Assembly (NCBI GenBank): GCA_037447655.1
Contig: JBBHKE010001175.1
Span: forward strand, 50,255-114,254
Source of the DNA: Zygnema cylindricum
Lineage: Eukaryota > Streptophyta > Zygnematophyceae > Zygnematales > Zygnemataceae
Direction of reading: 5' to 3'
Length of the DNA: 64,000 nucleotides
Part shown: in pieces, positions 46,598-56,971 of the stretch
How positions within the stretch are numbered: position 1 is the first letter of the stretch
Layout of the letters: each line of letters starts with the position of its first letter
The notes under the pieces: model-generated
Database searches by the model: none
Told to the model about the DNA's origin: nothing
The model's input: the letters and a program-made list of their open reading frames with translations, nothing else
Made by a program: the position numbers and the translations under genes

Positions 46598-49509
46598 CAT
46601 ATATCAGTCAGTTAAGCAAAAATTTGATTTCAACCTTTGTTTTAGATAACAAGTTTTTTGTAACAGGAACAAAGAAAGGTATTCACAAATAGCGTTAATG
46701 ATGAAGTATATTTCAAAGCTGAAAAGGGTAGACAAAGAAAGTTCAGAATTGTATTAAGCGATGAGAAAAAAACATTCTCTATTCTTCTGTAAGTGAGATG
46801 ATGTTATGGAATAAGCGGCTTGGTCATGTTCACATGGATAGATTAAAAGAAATAAAAAATAAAAGCATATTGGAAAGGATAGAGTATGGGAATGAAGTAA
46901 CTATGGATGACTAGAATGGGTGTGCACAAGGAAAGCTCCACAAAATTCCATTTTGAAATACAACAACCTTTATAGGGGAGAAGGTCTTACATGTGGTTGA
47001 AAATGATGTATGGGTACCAGCCCGGATTCCGCCAGTTAGAAGAATCCGATTTATGCTAACAATCACCATTAACTGGTTGAGATACTCAACGACATACTTT
47101 TTGAAATCAAATTCTGGAGTCAGTGTTTAGAGAATACAAAGCATGGAGTAAAAAACTACACGATACATTCATAATGAGGATAAGAAGTGAAAATGGGGGT
47201 GAGAGTACCTCAAATATATTTGAGGAATTTTTAAATAAAGAAAGACTAGAACATCAAAAAATCGTTCCATATTGTCTTAAGCAAATTTGAGTTCGAAAAA
47301 CGTTAAACAGAACCCTTCAGGATAGTGCTTGAGGCATGCTCAATGACATGTAGATAGGTAGACAGTTTTGGGTAGAGGCAACGAACAATCTAAATTACAT
47401 TAAAAATTGGGTCCCTATCTCAGCTTTAACAAAGGAAACGCCATATGAAAAATCGAATGGTAAGAAACCAAATGTATTTCACTTCAAAGTATTTGGAATT
47501 GAATTGTACAGTCTATATATAGATAAGTCTAATTAGAAAATGGATAAAAAAGAAAACATGGATATCCGGTTGGGTATGATTATGCCACAATGGGATATAG
47601 AGTGAACAATTTAAAGACAAAAGATGTCATTCTGGTAAAACATCTAGTTGTTATGGATGAAGAGAAGTCGGTGGATCCATTCAAATATAACAAAACCGTG
47701 AAAATCATAATCATACCCAATTTGAATGAAGAAGGAGAAACTCATCTAGAAAAGGAGAGTCATCACCAACAATAATAAGGACAAAAAGTACTTCGGAAAA
47801 GAGAACACCCCATTGACCACGAAAACTTGGGAGAAACTAAAGAAGCAAATTAATCTCGAGAAAGTGGAGAAAATAAGGTTAGACCTCCACTAAATAATGT
47901 GAGAATACCCACTATACCTGCTATAAATTTTGAAGGAGGAAGACGAAGCCGTAAATAATTGTAAGAGATACAAGTGAATAACAAACAAACAAAACTATCC
48001 CATCCAAAAATATGAAATTAGTGGACTGTCCCCTTGATACAAAAGCGATTGGATGTAAATGATTTTTCGCGTTAAAACTGAACCTAGATAATTCCATTGA
48101 AAGATTAAAAGATATAAAGCTCGGCTAGTAGCTAAGGGATACACTCAAAATGAGGGAATACATTATGAAGGGACTTTTGCACCAGTAGTAAGATTTCCCT
48201 CTAATGATTCTCCTAAGCTTAGTGGCAACGAAAGACATGGAGGTGCATGAGATGGACATTAAGACAACTTTAACCCGTGGGTAAATAGAGAAGGAAATAT
48301 TTATGAAGCAACCTGCGAGATTTATAGAGAAAGGAGAGGAGAGTAAAGTGTGCAGATTGATCAAATCGTTGTATGAACTCAAACAAGGTCCACCGTAGTG
48401 GAACATCAAGTTTGACGAGTTTTTGACTTAGCTCTAGTACATCCGGATTAATTCAGATGACTCCATTTACCTATTTGAAGATGAAGAAGGGGTAATCTTT
48501 ATTGGGATTTATGTAGATCATGTACAAGTTTTAAATAAATCACTAAAAAATATAAACCATCTCAAAAAGAAAATAAGGAGCACGTTTTATATAAACTACA
48601 TCTTCATAATCTAAATGGAGAGAGACAAAGAAAATAAAATTATCATATTAATTAAGAAAAAAACAATAGGAAACATGCTTCATAAATTCAAAAGGACAAA
48701 GCAAATGCATTTACATTTCCAATAGAGTTGAAGAAAGTAAATTAGAGAAATGTAGAGGGGGGGGAGGGGGGTAATGATCATAGATATTTAGATGGGATCA
48801 GAAAAAAAGGAATTCATGTAGAATATTCCCTATAGGCAAACAGTAGGCAGTTCGTTTATTATATAAACTATACTGGGCCCAATATCGCAGTTAGAGTACT
48901 CAGAAGAAGTCTTAACAATCCTAAAAAGAGAGACTGGGAGGCAGCTAAGAGAGAGACGAGGTATCTTGTGGGCACTCGAAAGTTGTGGTTACATTTCAGT
49001 CAGGATGATACTCCACCTGGACCACTTTGAGTGATGCCAATTATAGTGATGTGCCTGTGAGAAAATCGAATTCTAAGAATGTTTTGTAAACTGGTTTGGT
49101 GCTTCTTATTGTTCTTACTGGAGTAGAAAATAACAAAAAGTGGTAGCTCAGTCAACAATGGAGGTTGAATGCATGACTTCTTGTGCAAGTGTGAAATAGC
49201 TAACGTGGGTAAAATCCTTGCTTAAAGTGTTGGATTTTACGAAAAGTGGAGTACGTGATGTCTTGCGTGATAATAAGGCTGCAATTAGAATTGCTGCCAA
49301 TCCAAAACATAACTTTAAAGCTAAACTCATGGATATTAAATTGAGTTTTGTAAAAGAAAAAGTAGAAAACAAAATCATAAAACGCGTGTATAAACCAAAT
49401 GGATAGATGATTGCCGATATGATGACAAAATCTATCCCATCGCCATAATTAATGTTATGCAAAAAACAGTGCGGGTTAGAGTTAAAAAATGGATAGAAAT
49501 CAAGGGGAT

Positions 49510-50382
49510 TGTTGAAGAAAGGTTTTATAATTTCTATCTCTTTCGTCTCGCCCATCAAACGTCAGGAGGAAAGAAGAGAGAGAGAGAAAAACCAGAGCTG
49601 ACACCTTGGAAGCTAAAGAGACAAGATGAGAGGAGAGACAATAGTCCTCACCAAAAAAGGTGGACACCCAATCAATCCTCGTTCCTACAAAGTCTGTACC
49701 AGCCGCCTTAGTCGTTGTCATTACTAGGTGATGTAAGAGAATCGTTACATACATGGGGCGCAAACATGTGATAAAGAGTTCCCCCGGAGAAAGTTAACTT
49801 TACGGAATTAAATTACATTTTAGACATAGAGTGGATTACATATACGAACGCACATAGCATTGTGCGCCGCACACATGAATGGGCGAAAATTAAGACATAC
49901 ATTTACTCGCTCGGCTCATATTGGCGGCGACTACTCTAAATGGTGTCATTTATGCCAGGTGGCGGGCAAAGAGTGGTGCCGTACAAAGCCGTACACAAAT
50001 TATAGCGGCTAGCGTATGCACCTTTTATATATTTGTACTTAATAGTCTTTTGATTGGTATTGGGCTTAGTATATTGCGGTTGTGAATAGGTTCTAACGAC
50101 TTACACAATTTTTAGCACCCTCTCTCTCTCAGAGCAACTGTATAAAAGAGTTGTCTTAGAACAGCAATAACTTCTTGCTCAGGTGAAGAAATTCAATGAT
50201 TCTTTTTGAGTCAGATTTAGGGGAGTCTTCTCTTTAGAGAGGCGAATAAGTTGCGAATAAGTGGCGAATAATAATAACAACTGTTGTTTGCCATGGTGGT
50301 GAATATCTTGGTCTTAGAGGGTATCCTATAGATAGTATCAAATTGTGCACTATGTGGGGACAATGCAGCCCACAGAGTTTCA
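49510..50382 (+). repeat. 3' LTR of degraded Copia element
   Basis: 873 bp, shorter than its partner by deletions. It follows a purine-rich ATCAAGGGGAT tract and has a TATA-like TGTATAAAAGAG near 50138. Confidence 0.9.
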
Positions 50383-50387
50383 CATAT

Positions 50388-51059
50388 GACCACGGTGGAC
50401 GAGAGATGACAACGAAACAATTGGCAAAGGCCATGTGCTAGAGGTGGATTCAAATCCAACAAAACCAACCAAAAAATCTTTGTCGAATAATATCCTCAGA
50501 CGTTCTTTTTGCTATCCATTTGCCTGCACGAAAAGGACTTTGTGTTTAACAAGTACAAACGTAATTCGAACAATGATAAACTGCCGATGTACGAATGTTA
50601 AAAATTAACGCGTATTTTTAATTTCGCCCATCTGTATAAATACTTTTAAAATCTTTGACTATTTTAAGCATCTGAACAAGAACATACGTGGTACCACTCG
50701 CAATAAAGCACATAGGTGATTTTTGCCTCGCAGGCATGACTTGATGGATAAGTGATGAATGTATTACTCTAAGTAAACTTGTCTTTACCATTATTAGCAA
50801 AGGCCTGATGGACGAGAGGTATTTTTTTCACTCAGCGCCTGATGGACGAGAGCCCTTACCTTCACTATTTTTTTGACAGCCTGACAAGTGGCCGATTTCC
50901 TCACCAAAGCTCTTCCTTGACCTTAGTTTTAAATGCATTATCACTCATTCGGTCTTTGCTTCTAACCTAACGGGGGGGGTTGTTGAAATTTGACCTACAT
51001 GGTAGTAACCAAAATGAGCCAACACGTGTGATTAGTTGTTTCCTAACTCGACCTTACCG
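50388..51059. other. spacer, nothing recognised
   Basis: No coding frame or repeat boundary was assigned. Two similar phrases (GCCTGATGGACGAGAG at about 50802 and 50836) form a short direct repeat. Confidence 0.45.
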
Positions 51060-51398
51060 AGGATTTAAAAAAATACCACGGCCAGTAAACATTGATGTAC
51101 GATTAACGAGACTGCTTAATGGATTCAAGGCCAAATTGTTGAACAAAGACATTACATAGCATACATAAAGTAAGAATTTTGGATATCCGGAAGGGAATCT
51201 TTGTGCTCTACGTTTGGATGATGAAGATGCACAAATGAATTTCAGCAAAGAAGCACGGACTTTGGAGCTATGGCATCAGCGATTTGGTCATCTGGGAGAT
51301 CACAATCTCAAACGACTCATGGAAAAAAAGATGGTCAAAGGACTTGAGGACGTCAACGCTAAAGAAAACCTTAATGTGTGTGAAAGATGTGCTCAAGG
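51060..51398 (+). pseudogene. fragment of a different Copia family (GAG-pre-integrase)
   Basis: The reading ELWHQRFGHLGDHNLKRL...CERCAQGK (51262-51400) is the zinc-binding GAG-pre-integrase domain of Copia pol, of a lineage distinct from the others here. It is cut at CAQGK by the Harbinger-like insertion whose TAA duplication falls in the codons for G-K. Confidence 0.75.
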
Positions 51399-51401
51399 TA
51401 A

Positions 51402-53194
51402 GGGTACGGCCCTATGTAGTTTTCACTTACCTAACTTACTTTGTATTATAGTAAAGATTATCCGTACACGCTTTTCACGTTTCCCAATGTTTAACAACCA
51501 AATTATTACTTAAGGTGTGATGATTGTATACGTCAACAACGCTACAATAGTGACAACTGTCCACAATCTGTCTTGACGCACCGTATATTTTGAAACTTTT
51601 TGGCACGTCGCATGTCTTTGCGTGACATGGTAGACGTACTGCCCCTTTTACTGTTCATCGATGAACAAGATGCCTTTGCGTTTGCCTTTGAAGTTTGGTC
51701 ACCATGAATGGGCATATAATTATTGAGGCCCCTTCAAAATTAAAAGCATTTTTTCTTTGTTGGGGCCATTTTTTGGATTTTTCCCACCGTGACTTGGTTC
51801 GCGCACGTGCGGTTGCTTTCAACATTGTGCCTACCTCCATTAGTGCCGTGAAGTATAGTAGTGAAGTTTGAAAGAGAGGCAAGGTGAGCAAGGTGAGAGA
51901 GGCGCGAGCTACGGCGGTGCCTTCACAGATTTTTCACCTTTCCATGAAATGGCATTGAAATCTTTAGACCCCTGCAAAATAAATTTCCTACATGATGCAA
52001 ACGGACAAAATAAAACATATGTGCATTTCTACTCATCGATTTTTTTTGAAAAATTCTGACACATGGGAATCTATTTTTTTGTTTGTGGAGCGTTGTTAAT
52101 TTGTTTTAAAACACATCACTGAAGTGTTTTAAGATAAAGTTTGACAATGACGTGGGCGTAGGTCGTAAAACACAAGACGACAACTTGTGGTACATTTTAA
52201 GTTCGACGATGACGCAAATTGTACTTTTCATGTTTGCAGTTTTTTTTTACAGTTATAAGTTTAGCAGTACGGGCGCTAAGATTTTCATGAAAAGAAAGAA
52301 AAAACTAGTGTTGTGTATCGGTAAGGTTTTGCCGATAACCGATATGTGTCTTTTTTCGGGTAGCCGATAATCGATATATTGGTACGATATATTGCTGTTG
52401 GTGTTATTGCCGATAAATAACCAATATTTATCGGTTATTAACGGCGATAACACCAATATCGATAACTATTGGCGATAGATGTACGGACCGTACAGATAAA
52501 TGACGGCCAGTACACTCAACTGTACGTGTGTTTCCTCGGACGCGCCGCGAACACCCTTCCCCTCGATTTCGTTTAAAAATCGTCCCATCCTCCTCTCCTC
52601 CTACAATGGTGCCTTCTTTTTCTTGATAATTCATCACAATGAATAAATATATACTTTTTACTATTTTATAAAAAACCAATATTTCCTCAAATAAGTGCCC
52701 TTGAATTGTCAAAAGATGGTGGCAGTAGGCTGCAGTAAATGGCGGCAGTCTGACAGATGTGCTCGTTTGATCTGTTCGTTTGTACGTGTGTTTTCGAAAA
52801 AGTTTAATGTAAAATTTTTTGTTCGTTTCAATACTATAGTTTTAGAACTATAAAGTATTGTTTTAAATTTATCGATGTTTATGTGCTGCGTTGTCCGTAA
52901 TAGATTTTAGTTAAACAGATACAGAACAGATACATTATACGGCATACCACGCTATATAAAGTAAATAATATAATACAGTATGCTATATATTACTATTGTA
53001 TGCATACTATATTTTTTTAAATTTATCGCCGATATGTAATTTGTTGGTCTCTGACCGATATATCGAGACCTTTGGCCGATATATCGGGACCTCTGACCGT
53101 TCGATAACCGATAACTATCGGTATCGGTATTATCGGGATAAATTTTTAACCGATACAAAACACTAGAAAAAGGCCTTACTTTGGCATAGAGGCC
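51402..53194 (-). mobile_element. PIF/Harbinger-like non-autonomous element, right tip lost in inversion
   Basis: It starts GGGTACGGCCCTATG after TAA (51399-51401) and is an inverted, diverged relative of 54070-54839 (shared blocks near 51670-52060 and 52140-52300). It is interrupted by the hAT-like element 52306-53165. After that it resumes (GAAAAAGGCCTTACTTTGGC) and stops at GGCC (53191-53194); the missing tip (GTACCC-TAA, read on the minus strand) lies at 62379-62387. Confidence 0.7.
52306..53165 (+). mobile_element. hAT-like non-autonomous element rich in TATCGG
   Basis: 860 bp. Terminal inverted repeats TAGTGTTGTGTATCGGT / TAGTGTTTTGTATCGGT fit the YARNG-type start of hAT elements. Flanks GAAAAAAC (52298-52305) and GAAAAAGG (53166-53173) are an 8-bp target duplication with two changes. 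The relative at 54070 shows the empty site. Many GATATATCG/TATCGGT motifs fill the ends; no transposase is encoded. Confidence 0.72.
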
Positions 53195-53850
53195 CTTTGT
53201 TTACCTTTGCTCATTATCGTGCTCTTTGCGCTCCGCGGCCGCTTTCCCTTCTTGCCTTTTCCCTTTAGTTGCGGACGATACACACATTATTGACCATTTA
53301 GACCAAGTCATGTCGGCCTGTAACTTTTTCAAGAATCGCTTGGCCGAACTCAATCTTTTTGTCCAACCCTCAAAGTGTGTTATTTGGTCCCCTCGTGCTA
53401 ATTCCTCCTATTACTCCGCCTCCTAGTTTCCAAACTCCTCTTCCACCTGAGTGCATTCATGTGTTAGGTTGCCCGCTTGGTTCGGATCCTTTCGTGACCC
53501 AATCTCTTGATTTTGCTCTTTAGACAGATTTGTTCGCGTGGACGACCTTCCCAACCTTTCTAATCCATATGTGGCTTTTGGTCTTTTAACACGGTGTTTC
53601 CCCCATCGTCCCTCCTAACGTATTCGCACGACCCCTCCCGCTCCATCGTTTGGCTCCTCTCTTTCTGCCTTGGATGATCGCCTTATGGACGTCCTTCACA
53701 CTTTGTTGGGTCGTGTTGGCGGTTTGAGATCACTATCGACGGCACGTGTTGCTTCCGCTGCCTATTTGGGAATTTGGTGCCGTATTGCCTCCACTCTTGT
53801 CTCTCATTTTCTGGTTGGGGACACTGAAGATGACAACATTTTGTGGCCAT
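53191..53850 (+). pseudogene. reverse transcriptase, C-terminal half (non-LTR type)
   Basis: It begins in the GPLFTFAHYRAL region and holds the catalytic ADD box (SCLFPLVADDTHI, about 53255-53285). Next come LNLFVQPSKCVIWSP, VLGCPLGS and the thumb-like MDDRLMDVLHTLLG...GGLRSLSTARVASAAYLGIW (53670-53790). Frameshifts occur. The N-terminal half of the same protein, ending at exactly the preceding residues, is at 62388-63410 on the minus strand. Confidence 0.78.
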
Positions 53851-54069
53851 GTACAAATGTACGATATGCATCAGTTATGTACATAAACAAATACTTTAAA
53901 GGAATGTGACTTTCTAATGTGAGAAGGTCGAGGCAAAAGGTGGTATGTACTACTTATTTGTGTCCCACCCAATGCAATTTTGGTTACTTCTTCATTTTCT
54001 GGTGGGTCTGGTATCTTTTTCTCCATTGACGTGTTCCAGTTCCACCAGATGTTTAAAGGCATACACTAA

Positions 54070-54839
54070 GGGTATGTCCCCATGTGCATAAGTAAGGGTT
54101 TTTTTCTGTCGTTTTCTTGTAAAACTTAGCGTCGTACTGCCTAAGTTGCAACCGTACGAAGGAATCGCAAATTTGTAGAGTACAATTTGCGTCATCCTCG
54201 AATTTAGGATGTATGAAAATTTGTCGTCTTGTGTTTTTCGACCCACTTCCACGACAAAAAACGTCATCTTCAACCTTACGTTTAAAACACATGCGCGATG
54301 TATTTTAAACTAGGTATTTTCGATAAACAAATAGGAACATATATTCGCACGTGCCGTAATTTTCGAAAAAATTCATACGATTTCCAAGGACAAAGAAAAG
54401 TACAGAATTCGCTATGTTTTGTCCGTTTGCCTTCGAATACGACGAAAAAAAGTACACAGTTTGTTTAGTTTTGTCCGTTTTCGTCCACTACGGATTTCTT
54501 TTTTGCAGGGGTCTTCAAATTCCGATGCCATTTCACGTATAGGAGACGCAAAGGCAAAGCGCCTCGTCTTCAACCATGAAACTGCACAGGATGGAAGGCG
54601 GTACGTCTACAATGTCACAGTAAGACATGCGACGTCACAAGCAGTTCCAAAAAAAACGTGTGAAAACACAGATCGTAGATGTTGACAGCCGTCACAGGTA
54701 TTGTCGACGTATACAATCGTCACAAACGCAAGTTGCGATTTCGTTCTTACGCATAGGGACACTTGAAAACCGGGTCCGGCGGATCCGCGCTAAAATACAA
54801 ACTAAGTTCGCTAACTTCCAAGTACATGGGGACATACCC
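54070..54839 (+). mobile_element. PIF/Harbinger-like non-autonomous element with TAA TSD
   Basis: 770 bp, terminal inverted repeats GGGTATGTCCCCATGT, flanked by TAA (54067-54069, 54840-54842), the TWA target typical of PIF/Harbinger. No transposase. Related copies: 51402-53194 (inverted, longer) and a truncated one at 60660-60881. Confidence 0.8.
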
Positions 54840-54842
54840 TAA

Positions 54843-56971
54843 GAGGGATAATTAGAGGAAATTTGTGTAAAATCACATGGTAGCCTGTTTTCAACACAGT
54901 TCATACAACAGAGGGTTTCTTATCACCACCGCGAACAATCACAGTATATATTGTCATGGAAAGGGAATCAATATGCTTGAAAATTGTCGCGTTTGTGAGA
55001 AATGACCTAAAAGAAGAGTAAGATTCTCAACACTCTGGAAGAAGGAAAAGAAAGAGGACTTGGTTTATGAAGTTTGGCATGGTATTATAACTTGCGAAAG
55101 TTAATTGGAAGCGAATCGTTCAAATTGTTTAGTGCAGTGTGAATTCTTTATTTACGACTAAAAAAAATAAAAACAATAAAAATAATAAATAATAAAAATA
55201 GCTGATTTTTTCAGTTTTAGTGTTCTATCAGGGCGTTCGCTTTCTAGTTGCATGCAAAAGTTTCAACTTCAAACAAAAGTGTTGTCATTATCACCATTTA
55301 AATTTTGAGGGCTGTTACTTAGGCTAAAAAATAGTATTTTTTTTCACAAAAGGACCGCACGCCAATATCACATTCTGAAAACAATGAGTCAAACTCACTG
55401 ATGGCATGTCTATGTGGGACCGGAAAACAGGCCAACAATTTACAAATAAAACGAAAGAGTTCCTGGCTTTAGAAGAGTTGCACTGAGTGCACGAAGTCTG
55501 GAGGATAACTTTTGTAAAAGTTTAAGAACAGTTTACTCTGGTCTCAAAGAAATCTTGCTGGGTTTGATAGTGCTCTATTTCTGCACCACATACAATAGTT
55601 TTTAAAAGTGCTAAGAGCCTATCACTTGAATCCCTATGTACAGGATAGCTACATGGTAGTACCTCAAGTCAGTTAATGAGGCAGTTACGTTTATTTCCAC
55701 ATATTGTGTTAGTTCACCTTTTTCTACGTGTTAGTTTTCCTCGCAGTGATTTTCAACTCCAGTTTGTTTGTTTCCGCCGTGCGTTTTTCCGGATTCGCTT
55801 TGGCATTTACTCACTTTCATTTCCATGTACTAGAATGGTTCCCCGACAATTTCTAAATGAGTCTTGCTATTTCTATCAGTAGACTCCAATTAATTCGGAT
55901 TACTTTTGAATTTGATCAGGATTTCCTTAGCACAAATAATGTATTTCAGGCACCTACGACTTTAATTCACGGCCCGAGGGAAAGAGTTCCAGTCCAGATT
56001 TCGACTCTACAGTAGACTTGGAGCAAAAATTTCTAAAAGAAAAAATAACTGTTTCCTGTAGCGCCTCTTTCCTTCAAAATGCACTCGCCAAGCTATATTC
56101 ACTAGATTTTTCTGTATCGCCTTTTTGATCAGACAGACACTTCTGAATGTCCTCTATTTTCTGATCTTATTTTGAGAGGACATTTGGAGGCAGAAAAAGT
56201 TGAAAGTCGAGGTCACACCAAAGAGACCCTAAATGGAGCACATCCTATACATGAAGTACTTTTCCAGTCGTTCTTTCAAAACTTCCAGAACAATATCATA
56301 AAAAAAAATTGTAAGCGAGTGGACCTCCCTTTTCCAGAACCACGATATTTGTTGTCGAACCCGGCACTGCACTCAACAGGCAACGACTACATGCCATCGC
56401 ACTCCCTACTCCCCCAATTTTCACGCCTCTTCCGTCGACTATACAATATGGACATAGCAGCTGTAGTTTCTTTTCCTTCATTTCACACTGTTCCTCGATT
56501 GTTGTTGAAGAAATTTGTGGGCTTTCAATGAGCAAAAAAACGATGTGGATTGTTATCTGACCAGTGCTTAAAGTCGGAGGAGCTGACAAGCTCTTGCAAG
56601 GCTGCCCGGGTGCAGTGAAAGGACACATGGGAGACATCCTCAGGACTTCTCAGCGGATCGCCTTCCTTCCAATGGTGCCACGAAGGAGACAAAACGTCCA
56701 CCCACCACCGAAGCCCTCCTGTCTCATCTGCACCACAAATGAATTGAAAAATACCACCATTATCGGCCTGTTGCAAAATGCCACTCCCACTTGACCTTCT
56801 TAAACTTACTGCAGAACCTTGACAACTTATACCAGGAATTATATCATTCCGACGAATTTCTCTAATCTCTGTCAGCAAACATCCTACGGAGGAGCTTGCG
56901 TTCTCCATTAGTCTTGGAAAATTAATGGCAAGATAAAAGTGACAATTTTGGATGTCCCATGTTCAGTTGGC
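54843..56971. other. intergenic DNA downstream of the minus-strand membrane gene
   Basis: No confident gene. A minus-strand frame of 127 codons (56525-56908) could belong to the 3' end of the neighbouring gene, but no convincing splice acceptor or known motif supports it. Confidence 0.45.

Larger units (their letters stand above)
45060..49505 (+). pseudogene. Copia gag-pol remnant
   Basis: Gag starts ATGGGCTTAACACC (45060), five bases after the LTR, with VPTFDGSGFIYIE. Knuckle CHFCKKL-HYMADC near 46052. The protease site is ruined (WIINTCFIA near 46360). Integrase remnants 46800-47480, then a readable connector (47590-47775, DVILVKHLVVMDEEKSVDPFKY). Reverse transcriptase remnants 48030-48600 (YELKQGPP for YGLKQAPR; YVDHV for YVDDL). 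RNase H 48880-49440 (AAIRIAANPKHNFKAKLMDI). Numerous stops and frameshifts throughout. A 68-bp duplication lies at about 46486-46597. Confidence 0.88.
44012..50382 (+). mobile_element. highly degraded Copia element with TSD CATAT
   Basis: LTRs at 44012-45055 and 49510-50382 start TGTTGAA and end TTTCA. The whole is flanked by a perfect 5-bp duplication CATAT (44007-44011, 50383-50387). It is far more decayed than the copy at 20282, so it is older. Confidence 0.93.

Noticed and set aside
56525-56908. Minus-strand frame of 127 codons next to the membrane-protein gene
   Set aside because: No convincing acceptor joins it to the last exon and no recognisable motif; left as intergenic.
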